From Clostridia bacterium (GTDB lineage Bacteria > Bacillota > Clostridia > Christensenellales > Borkfalkiaceae), in contig JAFTSN010000001.1 of NCBI GenBank assembly GCA_017467275.1, forward strand, positions 1 to 64,000: DNA of 64,000 bases, written 5' to 3'. Within the stretch, counting starts at the first letter, position 1. Every line of letters starts with the position of its first letter. Under the pieces are notes generated by a model that saw only the letters and a list, made by a program, of their open reading frames with translations, ran no database searches and was not told the origin of the DNA. Shown piece after piece: positions 26,064 to 36,587 of this stretch. Made by a program: the position numbers and the translations under genes.

Positions 26064-28658
26064 TTATGCTTTTTTAAACCGCACGCAGGAAATTTTCTTT
26101 GCTTTTACACTTGTCTGCCTCTCTCCAAGCTCCTCTTCCGCAAGACTCACCTCGCCAGAAACAAAACCGTCGATAAACGCATCCAACCGCTTCGTCTCCG
26201 TAAAAGGATTGTACGTTCTCAAAATATAGCCATTTCCGTCCTCCGCCTTTTTGAGCGCAGAGAAAAGCGTCTCCGTTTTTCCTTGGATATAACTCTTTTC
26301 CATAGGAAGCGCCCCCTCACCTTTCGCCGTCACGCAAACTAAACCGTCCTCACTGTAGTAAACCGCTTGCTTTGCCCCCTCTTCAAAGGAACAACCGACA
26401 ACGAGCGCATACTCAAATTCACTCACGCCAATCGCTTGCGCCTCGGGCGTCGGGAAATAACCCCAATCCCCCAACTCGTCCACTGCGTTCAAAAGGGTGA
26501 GATAGAGCACGTTTTCTTTCGCCTCGTATTCGTATACGCCGCGACTTGTTAAGAACAGATTCGCTTCCCCGTTCACCGCGCAGAACGCCTGCATACGGTC
26601 AGACTTATCCGAAAGCGTCCAATTCGGCTTATAGGAATAGGCTCTTTCCACAAAATCAAACGGCGTATGCACCGTCACTCCCTCCGCCTTGATTGAGTGA
26701 GGGAATACGGCGCGGATACGGTGATTCCCCGCCTTGTTGTCAATTCTCGTCTTGATTTCAATACGGGGCGAATTCGCATAAAGAGTAATCTCACTCTCCA
26801 GCGTGATATCCACTGTTTCCTCCGTACGCTTACTCATCGCTTTCATTTGCGCAACGTTCACGGAACCGTCGTAGCTAACCGTCGTTTTTCCCTCTTTATC
26901 CAGTTTTTCAAACCCTTTCGGAACGGCTATTACGTGTTTTACCGTATAACGGGTATACAGTAAGTTTGCACTCGCGGAAATTTCCGCTTTAACGCCTTTA
27001 GTCGAAATAATTTTATCCTCTGCCGGTGCATAGTAGGTATATTCGTTACCGACGTTCCCTCCGTCCTCAAACGCGTTCATCCCGTACATGATCTTTCCGT
27101 TCTTCTTGTCAACCAGATCAAACGTGCCGTCGTCTTTAAGTTCAAAGGCATAATACCCGTTTTCAAATTTATGGGAAACCTCCATCTTCTTCGGCGCTTT
27201 TTCCGCCATCTTTAAAACGTAGGTTGCATACCCAAACGCAGGCACCTCTGCTTCAAATTCAACCTTCACGCGCTCACAGTTGAAACCAATTCGGAAGGAA
27301 TCTTCAGGGATCCCGTAATCGAACTCACGCGAAATTGAAAGGACATTTGAACGCACCTCTTTTTCCCCTTTGCATACGAAGAACGTACCGCCCTCCTTGA
27401 GACTCCCAACGGGAAAATCCGCAACGCCTACCGCCCGCTCGAGGCGAGTCTCGGGCGAGGGGTTAAATACGACGAAACGTACGCCGTCAGCACCCGAAAC
27501 ACGGTCTGCGATATATTGCGCACTACTGAGCGTCACGCACTCCGCCGCCGTGCGGCACTTTTCAAAACGGATACCCATTTCCCTATACACGGGATCGATG
27601 CCGCAACCGCAAATCGAGTCGTGGGCGTGATTCTTCATAAGAAGATCCCAGCAATAATCGATATAATCCTTGTCATAGGGTTTTCCTTCCAATTCGGCAA
27701 ACACGGAAATCGGCTCCGTCTTGGTCTCCAACAAGCTCTGACACCGCGCGTTTGCTCTCTTAATCGGAAAACGCACGGATGCAGTATGTACGAACGAAAA
27801 CAGCCCGTCCGTATCCTGCGAGGTCAACTCTCCTTGCACTCTTACAAGCTGCAACCCGTCCGAAACGGAGCCGCGCACCGCCGAAACATATTCCTCAAAA
27901 CCCGTCCAACGGATATCCGCCTCGGGAATTTCAGCACGCGCTCTTTCGAGAAGATCAGGCATATTCTTTTGGAGCGGCTGATGATCGCAACCGTTATACA
28001 AAAGATAGTTATCCGACGGATTCACCCTCTTTAAGTTATTAACTGCCGCGCGAATATGTCCGCTCGGATCGTTTTTGTTCAACTCGTTGAGATTGTTATA
28101 CCACTCTGGACCAAAGAGTCCCAAAACCTCCGAGCCGTCACTTCCCACCCAGATACACTCGGACGGAGACGCCGTTGTCTTCTCTTGACGCATTGCGTCA
28201 AACGAAGAGGACAACCCGCGGCAGAAAATCGCGTTATCAATCCCGAATCCGCGTAAAATCTGCGGCATTTGCGAGAAATGACCGAACGTATCGGGCAAAT
28301 ACCCGACTTTCGCCGCCGAGGAATACTCCTTTGCACTCTTTAATCCTCTCATAAGGTTTCTTACGTTCGCCTCGCCGCTCGTCAAGAACTCGTCTTGCAG
28401 TACGTACCAAGGTCCGATGGCAAGCCTTCCATCTTCGATCAATTTAGCGATTTTTTCCCTGTTTTGCGGACGAATTTCAAGATAGTCGTCCAAAACGACC
28501 GTCTGCCCGTCCAAATGAAAATGTGAAAATCTTTCGTCTTTTTCAAAATTCTCCAAAATCGCGTCCATAGTACGAACCAAATACCAACGATATTTTTCAA
28601 ATTCCGCATACCACTCTCTATCCCAATGCGTGTGAGATACAATAAAATATTTATCCAT
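26064..28658 (-). CDS. GH38 family alpha-mannosidase, cytoplasmic
   Basis: About 864 residues. The N-terminus has the GH38 zinc motif in FIVSHTHWDREWY (the His and Asp of HWD), and the nucleophile Asp lies in GYLPDTFGHFSQM. HDSICGCG near residue 345 fits the later metal-ligand region, and the C-terminal half is beta-rich, as in the family. These are retaining zinc alpha-mannosidases. The ATG at 28658 follows AAGGTG; a GTG two codons earlier is an alternative. There is no signal peptide, so it acts on imported oligosaccharides. It is the last gene of the operon starting at 37923 and ends at a bidirectional terminator. Confidence 0.9.
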   Translation of the reverse strand: MDKYFIVSHTHWDREWYAEFEKYRWYLVRTMDAILENFEKDERFSHFHLDGQTVVLDDYLEIRPQNREKIAKLIEDGRLAIGPWYVLQDEFLTSGEANVRNLMRGLKSAKEYSSAAKVGYLPDTFGHFSQMPQILRGFGIDNAIFCRGLSSSFDAMRQEKTTASPSECIWVGSDGSEVLGLFGPEWYNNLNELNKNDPSGHIRAAVNNLKRVNPSDNYLLYNGCDHQPLQKNMPDLLERARAEIPEADIRWTGFEEYVSAVRGSVSDGLQLVRVQGELTSQDTDGLFSFVHTASVRFPIKRANARCQSLLETKTEPISVFAELEGKPYDKDYIDYCWDLLMKNHAHDSICGCGIDPVYREMGIRFEKCRTAAECVTLSSAQYIADRVSGADGVRFVVFNPSPETRLERAVGVADFPVGSLKEGGTFFVCKGEKEVRSNVLSISREFDYGIPEDSFRIGFNCERVKVEFEAEVPAFGYATYVLKMAEKAPKKMEVSHKFENGYYAFELKDDGTFDLVDKKNGKIMYGMNAFEDGGNVGNEYTYYAPAEDKIISTKGVKAEISASANLLYTRYTVKHVIAVPKGFEKLDKEGKTTVSYDGSVNVAQMKAMSKRTEETVDITLESEITLYANSPRIEIKTRIDNKAGNHRIRAVFPHSIKAEGVTVHTPFDFVERAYSYKPNWTLSDKSDRMQAFCAVNGEANLFLTSRGVYEYEAKENVLYLTLLNAVDELGDWGYFPTPEAQAIGVSEFEYALVVGCSFEEGAKQAVYYSEDGLVCVTAKGEGALPMEKSYIQGKTETLFSALKKAEDGNGYILRTYNPFTETKRLDAFIDGFVSGEVSLAEEELGERQTSVKAKKISCVRFKKA

Positions 28659-28675
28659 ATTCACCTTATAGTTAT

Positions 28676-31573
28676 CTAATTCTTTTTCTTGATTACCAAA
28701 ATCAAATACGCCGCTGCCGCAAGGAGAGCCACGCCGCCAACCACCGCCAAAACGGTTACAATGCCTTTATCTTTCTTTTCCGCGTCCTTCACCTTAACGT
28801 CGTAGGAATTACCGCCACCCTCTTCCACTTCGGGCGGGAGGACCTTATCCACAGGCTCAGACACGTTCAACGAAAGCGTCGAATCGATAAGCGAAATTCG
28901 GCTGATTCTCGTGAGTGCGGAAGAAGTATACGTAATCTTCATCTCAAACGCGTCAACCTTATCCGCATCAAAGCCCTCTTCCACCGTTGCATCCGCATAC
29001 GTGCACACAAGCCAATTCCAGCCGCTTTGAAGGGAGGAACCCGTCCAACTAGCCGACTTGCCGTTCTCATCCTTTATGGTAACGCTCCACTTGTCGAGAA
29101 GAGCACTGTCCCCCACGTACCCCCAGAAGGATACGCCGAATTTACCCGTAAGATCGGTCTCACCAACAGATAGGCCTGTCTTAACGTAAACAACCTCTGC
29201 GCCCTCCGCCTTCACGGAATAATTTGCATAACGGTATTCAAGGCGGTCCACTTTCCAACCCGTCTGCGCCTCTCCGCCGTCGAGCAAAACGCCCGTAATC
29301 GGCATGAGAATCTCGCCTGAATAGGACGCCTTTCTAACTGAAACGAAATCAATCTTAACCGTTCTCTCACTCCCTCTCGTCAACAATCTGATATAATTGA
29401 TTTTCGAAATGTCGGGGCTACCCACGGTCTTGTTGATCATATCGTTATCCGACTGCCAAGCAAGCGCCGCCGACAGCGGAATCGACAGATGATTCCACCC
29501 GTTCACAATTCTACCGTCGAGCATCATCGTCGTCAAATTGAGTTCAATTTCATCCGCATCACAACGCCCGCTGCTTGAAATTTCAATCGCGTTATACACG
29601 TCTCCCGTCCACTTCGTCATCGCTTCTACGTTATCCGTGTAGAACCAAAAATCGAGAACTGCCTCGTAGATCGTCAAACCTGTATTTACGGGGGCAAGCG
29701 TCGTGGAAAGCAACAGTTCCCCCGAACCCGTCGCGGAAACGCTTGTCTTTCCGTGCTTCACATTTTCCTTATCCGTTTCACCGCCCTCCCAAGAGCTCTC
29801 GCAATCGGATAAAACGGTGTAATCTGCCGCATTTTCGGAAAGGGGCAACGTTCTTACAAACGCCTCGTCCTCCGTCGGCACATACACCTCGGCATCAAAA
29901 AGAATCACATCGTCCACGAACACCAGCAAATTGGTGCCGTGCATATACACGCGGATATAGTTGAGCGCGTTTAAATCAGGCAACCCCGTTTTCACAGCGT
30001 CTTTCACACCGAGTTCGAGCCAATTCCAACCGCTCGTAACAGTCCCGCTTTCCTTTAACGCATGAATACTCCACTCGTATTCGTCCTGATCGAACGTACC
30101 GCTCGAAGAAATTTCAATCATCGCCGACTCAGTCTTAACAAGACTGTCCACGTCGTTGATATAGAGCCAAAGCCCGATCGACGCGTTCTCCTCGGCGTAA
30201 TTCGAAACCCCGACTGAATAGGTCGTTGCCATTTCCAACACGTTGTTATAGCCGTTCTTGCCCGTATAGGACCGAACCGCACCCGTACCCTGCCAATAGG
30301 TCGCACCGTATTTCATCCCTTGCGAGGGATTGAGCCCCCAAGCCGAATCGCCGTCGGAAATACGAACGAAATCCCCCGTTTCCACTGCAGGTGGCGTGGG
30401 AGGTGGCAGAGAACCCGCAGTATAATCGCGGTCCGCCACGCGAATATTATCGATTTTTACCGTGCGTTGAGAGCCGTTCGTCAACAGACGGACGTAGTTT
30501 AATTTCGTCATATCGGGAGAGCCGAGGCTCTTACTGATCATGTCGTTATCCGCTTTAAAAAGCTGTGTGCACGCAAACGGCAACCGCAACGAATTCCAAC
30601 CCGTTTTAATCTTTCCCGCCACCACAAGCGAAGTCAAATCAAACTCGTATTCGTCCACGTCGCATTTCCCGCTACTCGACACCTCGATTACGTTATACCC
30701 GCTTGTAGAAACGTCCAATTTCGATACGTCGTCGACGTAAAGATCGAAGGCAAGCTCAGCGCGGTAAACGTCCGATTTCACGTTTACAGGCGCAGACAAA
30801 ACCTTGTCGATAATCAGCATACCGCTTCCCGAAACGGACGCGCTTCCACCACCCTCCGTCTTATTCAACGTATCCGTAACGCCGATAGAAGAATCACAGC
30901 TTTCAAGCACGACTTCGCTCGGCGTATTCGCCGCCGTCGGTAAAACGCGGGTGTAAGCAAGATCCGTCTTTGGATCGTACGATGAACTGTCGTATAAAAT
31001 AATATCGTCGATCATCATCGCCACGTTCGTCCCGTGTGCATAAACACGGATAAAATTGATCGAGCCGATATTGGGCGTTACACCGTTCTCCGTTCTACCC
31101 GCATCCTTAATTTTAAGCTCAAGCCAATTCCAACCGCTTCGAAGTGATTTATCTTCGATGAGTTTGGACATACCCCAGCCGTATTCGCCTTTATCACAGG
31201 CACCACCGCTCGCAATCTCAATCGACGCGTCGCCCGTAATATGATTGACGTCGTTTACGTACAGCCACATACCGAGCGCCGCCGTCTCTTCATTTAAGCC
31301 CGTAGACGTAAGATTCAACGTCTTTTCAAGGGAGATGAAACAGTTGGACACGTACTTCGCCCCATACGTCCTTACTGCACCCTGTCCTTCCCAATACGTT
31401 CTGCCAAGCTCGTCTTTTTGCACGGGATTCAATCCCCACGCGGCATCGCAAGTATCCACGCGGATAAACGGATCAGCCGCTTTCGCGTCCGCCTTTTTGA
31501 GCGAGGCTCCCGCCGCGCACAAACCGAGCGTCAAAACACTCAAAAGAGCAACGAGAATTTTTTTACTCTTCAT
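28676..31573 (-). CDS. Large repeat-containing carbohydrate-binding surface protein with membrane anchor
   Basis: I start at MKSKKILVALL (31573), preceded by AAGGAGA, giving 965 residues. After the signal peptide come about five related beta-sandwich units with recurring features: a Cys-Asp start (VDTCDAAWGLNP, LESCDSSIGV, LSDCESSWEG), a GWNWLEL or GWNSLRL strand and a closing (M/V)IDDIILYD or VKIDNIRV strand. This looks like a tandem carbohydrate-binding module array, although I cannot name the family. A final helix (GIVTVLAVVGGVALLAAAAYLILVI) and a KKKN tail anchor it. It follows a shorter relative (31585-32391) by 11 bases and precedes the GH38 gene, suggesting glycan capture for that operon. 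Confidence 0.7.
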   Translation of the reverse strand: MKSKKILVALLSVLTLGLCAAGASLKKADAKAADPFIRVDTCDAAWGLNPVQKDELGRTYWEGQGAVRTYGAKYVSNCFISLEKTLNLTSTGLNEETAALGMWLYVNDVNHITGDASIEIASGGACDKGEYGWGMSKLIEDKSLRSGWNWLELKIKDAGRTENGVTPNIGSINFIRVYAHGTNVAMMIDDIILYDSSSYDPKTDLAYTRVLPTAANTPSEVVLESCDSSIGVTDTLNKTEGGGSASVSGSGMLIIDKVLSAPVNVKSDVYRAELAFDLYVDDVSKLDVSTSGYNVIEVSSSGKCDVDEYEFDLTSLVVAGKIKTGWNSLRLPFACTQLFKADNDMISKSLGSPDMTKLNYVRLLTNGSQRTVKIDNIRVADRDYTAGSLPPPTPPAVETGDFVRISDGDSAWGLNPSQGMKYGATYWQGTGAVRSYTGKNGYNNVLEMATTYSVGVSNYAEENASIGLWLYINDVDSLVKTESAMIEISSSGTFDQDEYEWSIHALKESGTVTSGWNWLELGVKDAVKTGLPDLNALNYIRVYMHGTNLLVFVDDVILFDAEVYVPTEDEAFVRTLPLSENAADYTVLSDCESSWEGGETDKENVKHGKTSVSATGSGELLLSTTLAPVNTGLTIYEAVLDFWFYTDNVEAMTKWTGDVYNAIEISSSGRCDADEIELNLTTMMLDGRIVNGWNHLSIPLSAALAWQSDNDMINKTVGSPDISKINYIRLLTRGSERTVKIDFVSVRKASYSGEILMPITGVLLDGGEAQTGWKVDRLEYRYANYSVKAEGAEVVYVKTGLSVGETDLTGKFGVSFWGYVGDSALLDKWSVTIKDENGKSASWTGSSLQSGWNWLVCTYADATVEEGFDADKVDAFEMKITYTSSALTRISRISLIDSTLSLNVSEPVDKVLPPEVEEGGGNSYDVKVKDAEKKDKGIVTVLAVVGGVALLAAAAYLILVIKKKN

Positions 31574-31584
31574 TTTCCGTCTCC

Positions 31585-32391
31585 TTACCGATTCTTTTTC
31601 TTTTTCACCGAAATTACAACGCCCGCCGCAAAGCAAACTGATGCTGCCAAGAACAGACAGACGGCAAGCACAAGCGTCGTATAATACCCTTGATTATTAC
31701 CCTCTATCTTATTCCTTTCGATCACTTCGTTTAAGAAATTTTGCTCAAGTCTGGCTTTATCCTCTTCGCTTAAATTCTCCTCAACGTTGCTCTCGCGGAC
31801 AATTCCGCCCTCAGGCATCCCGAGCTCGCTCTGATCGACGACCGTAGGCGTATCCGTCAAAACGAGATAATCGATCCACACCTCGGCGTCACCCGTAGTA
31901 AACTGATAGAAACGGAAGAAGTTGATTTTTGAAAAATCAAACTCGCCCGCCTTTACCGCATCGGAGAGCTTAAGCGAAACGAAATTCCAACCGTTCTTCC
32001 AAGAAACGCTACCCGCAGGCCAATGAATTTCGTTATCATCGTCTTGCCTATTTACGCTCGTCAGCTCGATTTGCCCGTCCCCTTGCATAATAGAGACGTC
32101 TTCGATCAAGAACCAAAATTCAAGATACGCCGTATCATAACTCAAAGAAGAGGTATCAACGTCGAAAAATCTCGCCTCAAACCAAACGTTTTTCTGACTC
32201 ATTTTAAGCGACGCCATCCCTTGCTTTTTATTAAGCGAATCGGATTTCGCCGTCCATAAACCGCCCAGGTCGCACTCATCGAGAACGACGGTATTCGGTT
32301 CTGCCGCTACCGCACTCTTTTGAAAGAGGGGACAGACTAAAAGCAACAACGCAAGCGTACTGAGCACCAATCCCTTCAAAAACCTTTTCAT
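31585..32391 (-). CDS. Single-domain carbohydrate-binding-like surface protein with membrane anchor
   Basis: 268 residues: a signal peptide (ending SAVAAEP), one beta-sandwich unit like those of the neighbouring 965-residue protein (VVLDECDLGGLW ... GWNFVSLKLSD ... AEVWIDYLVLTD), an acidic possibly coiled linker (NLSEEDKARLEQNFLNEVIE), one membrane helix and the tail KKKKNR. It lies between the GxGYxYP-like lipoprotein and the large repeat protein and probably binds the same glycan near the membrane. Confidence 0.7.
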   Translation of the reverse strand: MKRFLKGLVLSTLALLLLVCPLFQKSAVAAEPNTVVLDECDLGGLWTAKSDSLNKKQGMASLKMSQKNVWFEARFFDVDTSSLSYDTAYLEFWFLIEDVSIMQGDGQIELTSVNRQDDDNEIHWPAGSVSWKNGWNFVSLKLSDAVKAGEFDFSKINFFRFYQFTTGDAEVWIDYLVLTDTPTVVDQSELGMPEGGIVRESNVEENLSEEDKARLEQNFLNEVIERNKIEGNNQGYYTTLVLAVCLFLAASVCFAAGVVISVKKKKNR

Positions 32392-32403
32392 CCGTTTCCC
32401 TCC

Positions 32404-34800
32404 TTATTCCTTGTTCGCTTCAGTATACAGCTTAAAGAACGTATACGGATCCACGACCTCCAACTGATACATATCGTAAAGAGCTGCCACATATTCGTAA
32501 AGCTCGGTGATATACGTCGCCGTACGAAGCGTCGTTCTTATCACAATAAAGTTCGCACCCTTCGAAACGGAACGGAGCTGACCGCGTATCGTCCACGCAT
32601 CCCCCTCGATATTACCCACAAGAGTATCGACTTCGTGAATCGTAGGAACGTCGTCCCCCTTCGAGTCTTTTACGCTCGTAATCCCCGTATGCCAATTCGT
32701 AATTATACCGTAGGGCGCAACGTCTGCATAAAGCTTATAGAGTTCTGCAGGCATTGCCTCTGCCGTAATAATGAGGCCTTGCACGTTGAGATCAAATTTT
32801 TCCCCCGCCTCTGCTACGGTATTGAAATAAGACTGCCAACTACCGTTGAGCGAGGAATCTCTCCCCTCTTTTTGCAACATCATGGGATTAAAATACCCGA
32901 TGCCGTTATTGACGTAGACGAAATAGTCGTTCTTTGTCTGATAACGGTAGAGATAGTCGATAACGTGCGGTGCACGGGCATAGTTGTTCGCCGCGATGGG
33001 CCACATAAGAGGGATATCCCCTCTGCGGGAATCGGTGAAATAGGTCGCGATCGTCTGCGTATTCAACCATGCGGAGGAGTCGTAGTCACCCATATAGAAC
33101 ATAATATAATTCTTATTTTCAAGCGTCGCCTTTTCCGCAATCTTATGCTCCTCGTTATATTTCTTCGCAAGGTTGACGTAGGCATCCTTTCTCGGGTAAT
33201 TCATATAGACGGAAGCGTTCGCCATATTCGTAAACGCGAAAGCGTCCGCGTCGATGACACAGTTAAACTCCGAGAACAGCAAAATCGACTGCCACTCGCT
33301 CGGTACAACGTCGGGAAGAGTGGGCTCCGTCCAAGAGGTATACTTGGAATCCCAAGGCACGAAACCGCCGATTGTGACAATTTCCTCTCCCGCGTTTTTA
33401 TTCTGAACAGCAAGGATTTTTTTAGCCGTCCGATAATCGGTTCCAATCTTTTGCGTGGGATCGTCGTCAGGTAAAGTATTCTCCCAAGGATTCAAATCGA
33501 AGAAGAACGCTTTTTTCGCGATGTAATAGTCTCTGTTCGCGAGATATCTGTTTTGCAAATCGGCGTAATAGACCATGGTATCCGAATTGGAATACGCATC
33601 GAGATGATACGCCATCAACGTCGGGTTGGTAAGATTCGTATCAAGATATTTTTCTTTCGCCCAAAGATAAGCGTCGTTTTTCGCCGAGCCTGTACTCTTT
33701 AAAGAAGTATCGGGAATTCTCTTAGCGCCGTTTTTAAACTTTCCGTCGAGACTGACTATACGCTTTTTCTCGGAAAAATTATACGAGGTCAAACAAGATG
33801 CAAGACTCCCCTTCGACTCGTCTCCACGCAGGGGAAGAAGACCTTCCACCCCACCCATGGTTGCGGCAACGTTGACGGTGGCAGGGACTCTCTCGTCCCA
33901 AATCACGAAACCCTCAAATTCGTTTTCAAACATTTTAAGGAGGGTAATCGGGTATTTTACCTCCACGAGCTTAAGGCTAGAAAGGTATTCCCCCTCTCTC
34001 CTTAACATTTGCAACCAGAATTTATCCGTCGCCTCGGCATAGCCGTTAGGCGTCGTATAATTGATAAAAAGCTTGGGTTTTTCCCGATTGACAAGACCTT
34101 GTAACGTCGCAATCAGATTCGCCAAATCATAACGGGAAACCGTATCGTCAAGTTTTTCTGAATAGGAAATGAAATCGAAATAATACAAAGTTCCCTCTTC
34201 GTAAGAAATATTTTCCGTCTTATCCGCAGAAAGCATTTTTTCCCCCCTCTTCGTCCGATCCCCAAGCGACCACGCAGGCGCAGATTTTAAGGTCATACGA
34301 CTAATTTTAATATAGGAAAAATCCGTCCATTGCACGGAAACGTCCACCGTTCTCTTCTCGTAAAGCGCAAACGAAATGGACATCTCTTCATAGGTATTGA
34401 TCGATGCGAACATCTTTCTCTTAACGTCAAACGTCTCAATCCCCTCGCCCGTATCGCTATCGATAACGCTCAACGTAAATACGGTATTATTATCAAGCGA
34501 ATTGTTGTCCGCCATCGCGACGACGGAAAACGAATACACGCCCGCTGAAAGCTCTATTTCCTTCTTTTCGAGCATCGCCCCCGCATCGTGAAGATTGACG
34601 TCGGCAAACCACCCGTCCGAATCCGCTTGACCAATCTCATGCGAAACGTCCTCCACGGCGTCGTATAATCCGTAATAGGACTTCTCCAATTTATTCACCG
34701 TGGGTTTTACCGTATAGGCCCTGTTACAAGAAGCTAGAGAAAACACGGTCAGCGCCGTGAGAACCCCGCATAAAACCCTCTTTAAAAATTTATCTTTCAT
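32404..34800 (-). CDS. GxGYxYP-like putative glycoside hydrolase lipoprotein
   Basis: The 798-residue protein has a lipobox near Cys25 (FSLASC). Its middle starts with DLANLIATLQGLVNREKPKLFINY, which matches the N-terminal domain of the GxGYxYP family of putative glycosidases, and a later segment, NNGIGYFNP, is a variant of the family's GxGYxYP motif. Residues 40-190 form an extra beta-rich domain. The family's activity is not established in my knowledge, so I call it putative. It directly follows a CUT1 importer and precedes the two carbohydrate-binding surface proteins and GH38, so it likely acts outside the membrane in that pathway. The ATG follows AAGGAG. Confidence 0.6.
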   Translation of the reverse strand: MKDKFLKRVLCGVLTALTVFSLASCNRAYTVKPTVNKLEKSYYGLYDAVEDVSHEIGQADSDGWFADVNLHDAGAMLEKKEIELSAGVYSFSVVAMADNNSLDNNTVFTLSVIDSDTGEGIETFDVKRKMFASINTYEEMSISFALYEKRTVDVSVQWTDFSYIKISRMTLKSAPAWSLGDRTKRGEKMLSADKTENISYEEGTLYYFDFISYSEKLDDTVSRYDLANLIATLQGLVNREKPKLFINYTTPNGYAEATDKFWLQMLRREGEYLSSLKLVEVKYPITLLKMFENEFEGFVIWDERVPATVNVAATMGGVEGLLPLRGDESKGSLASCLTSYNFSEKKRIVSLDGKFKNGAKRIPDTSLKSTGSAKNDAYLWAKEKYLDTNLTNPTLMAYHLDAYSNSDTMVYYADLQNRYLANRDYYIAKKAFFFDLNPWENTLPDDDPTQKIGTDYRTAKKILAVQNKNAGEEIVTIGGFVPWDSKYTSWTEPTLPDVVPSEWQSILLFSEFNCVIDADAFAFTNMANASVYMNYPRKDAYVNLAKKYNEEHKIAEKATLENKNYIMFYMGDYDSSAWLNTQTIATYFTDSRRGDIPLMWPIAANNYARAPHVIDYLYRYQTKNDYFVYVNNGIGYFNPMMLQKEGRDSSLNGSWQSYFNTVAEAGEKFDLNVQGLIITAEAMPAELYKLYADVAPYGIITNWHTGITSVKDSKGDDVPTIHEVDTLVGNIEGDAWTIRGQLRSVSKGANFIVIRTTLRTATYITELYEYVAALYDMYQLEVVDPYTFFKLYTEANKE

Positions 34801-34821
34801 TTTATTCTCCTTATTATAAAG

Positions 34822-35724
34822 TTAGCCCTTTACGCCGCCCATCGTCAAGCCCGAAATGAAATATTTCTGGCAGAGGACGAACACCAAAATCGGAGGAGTC
34901 ATCATCGTAAGGGAAATTCCGAATACCGCGGGATAATCGCTCCTACCCATAACACCATTCGGTTTTAAATAGGCGTTAATAAGATTGACGATCGAAAGCC
35001 CAATCGGCTGCCACTCGCTATTCCCGCCCATGAACATCAAAGGGAAGAGATAGTCGTTCCATATGCCGATAAATTGGTTGAGTATAATCACCGCTAAAAT
35101 CGGTTTTACCATAGGGGTATAGATAAAGAATACCGTTTGGAAAAAGTTTGCACCGTCAATCTCCGCCGCCTCTTTATATTCCGCGCCAATCGATAAAAAC
35201 GCCTGTCGAACAAGGAAAATATTATACGAGGAGAACAATCCCGTCACGAAAAAGATTGCAGGATTATCAATAAACCCGCTTCCTCCTTGACCGAGGATAT
35301 TATTCCCGCCCACAAGCGGAAATTTCGCCATCATAATATACTGCGGCATCATCAACGCAACGCCGGGTAGCATCATCGAGCTCATAATGATTGCAAACGC
35401 CGCCGCCTGCCCCTTAAAACGGATAATTGAAAACACGTATCCCCCTAGCATGGACGTAATGAACAAAAATAACGTCGACCAAGCAAAGCGCAGCAGCGTG
35501 ATCAGCAAGGGTTTAAAAAACCAGCCCGCGGCGAACACATAAGAGAAGTTCACAAAGGAAAAACCGTCCTCTTTCGGCCAAGGGATGAACGTCGTATGAT
35601 AAAAATCGTCCATTGAAATCAAAGCGCCGAGCACCGCAAACGCAAGCGGATACATCATAATCACCGCACTTAAAGAAAGAACGATATGCGTCGGAATATG
35701 TTTTTTAAGCTTCGTCCCTTTCAT
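34822..35724 (-). CDS. CUT1 sugar ABC transporter permease (MalG type)
   Basis: 300 residues, six predicted helices and the EAA loop EYKEAAEIDGANFFQTVF. The start shares one base with the stop of the MalF-type gene (TGATG), a tight translational coupling. It forms the second importer in the window with the genes at 35724-37923. Confidence 0.92.
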   Translation of the reverse strand: MKGTKLKKHIPTHIVLSLSAVIMMYPLAFAVLGALISMDDFYHTTFIPWPKEDGFSFVNFSYVFAAGWFFKPLLITLLRFAWSTLFLFITSMLGGYVFSIIRFKGQAAAFAIIMSSMMLPGVALMMPQYIMMAKFPLVGGNNILGQGGSGFIDNPAIFFVTGLFSSYNIFLVRQAFLSIGAEYKEAAEIDGANFFQTVFFIYTPMVKPILAVIILNQFIGIWNDYLFPLMFMGGNSEWQPIGLSIVNLINAYLKPNGVMGRSDYPAVFGISLTMMTPPILVFVLCQKYFISGLTMGGVKG

Positions 35725-36587
35725 CAGTCCGGTTTCCTCCTTAAATTGATAAACGACAAGACACCGACAATGAAGAGTGTCACCACCGAAAGTGCATTAC
35801 TGATTCCCATATTAAAATTGTTGAACGCCTCATCGTAGATTTGGTAAAGAAGCACTTTCGTCGTTCCGTCCGGTCCGCCGCCCGAAATAAGCTGTACCGG
35901 CTCGAAGATATTAAACGCGCCGATGATACTCGTAATCAAAACGAACGTCGTCATATTTTTGAGTTGCGGCAGCGTAATAAAGAAGAACGATTGCACTGCG
36001 TTCGCCCCGTCGAGCGACGCCGCCTCGTAATAATCTTTCGGGATTCCGTTAATTCCCGCGATGTATAAGACAATCGTCATGCCGAGACCTTTCCATACGC
36101 AGATGATAATAATAAACGCCATCATCCAGCCCGTACTTCTCGTCCAGTTAATTCGCTCTCCCCCGAACACCTCTATAATCTCGTTCAGCGTCCCGTCGAT
36201 CGGCGAAAGCCAGACGTTTGCCATCTGCGCGATAACCGCCGTGCTTAAAACGACGGGTATGTAAAAAATCGTCCTATAAAATCCGACGCCTTTAATTTCC
36301 CTCGTCATTAAAATCGCGGCAAGCAAGCCGAAACCCATACTCAGAAGGATAATAAAAATCGCCATGATGAAAGTATTGATTAAAGGACGGATATAATATT
36401 TATCCGTTAGAATCAATACGAAATTGTCAAAACCGACCATATTCCAAGTATCGCTAAACCCATTCCAATCGGTAAAGCAATAATAGAACACCATGCAAAG
36501 CGGAATCAACGAAAGCACCGCAAAATACAGGATAATCGGAGCCGCTACACACCAGCCTTGCAGCGTTTGTCTTTGCATTTTATTCAT
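35724..36587 (-). CDS. CUT1 sugar ABC transporter permease (MalF type)
   Basis: 287 residues with six predicted helices and the EAA loop DYYEAASLDGANAVQSFFF. It starts eight bases inside the end of the binding-protein gene and leads directly into the MalG-type gene. As elsewhere in the window, no ATPase gene accompanies it. Confidence 0.92.
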   Translation of the reverse strand: MNKMQRQTLQGWCVAAPIILYFAVLSLIPLCMVFYYCFTDWNGFSDTWNMVGFDNFVLILTDKYYIRPLINTFIMAIFIILLSMGFGLLAAILMTREIKGVGFYRTIFYIPVVLSTAVIAQMANVWLSPIDGTLNEIIEVFGGERINWTRSTGWMMAFIIIICVWKGLGMTIVLYIAGINGIPKDYYEAASLDGANAVQSFFFITLPQLKNMTTFVLITSIIGAFNIFEPVQLISGGGPDGTTKVLLYQIYDEAFNNFNMGISNALSVVTLFIVGVLSFINLRRKPD

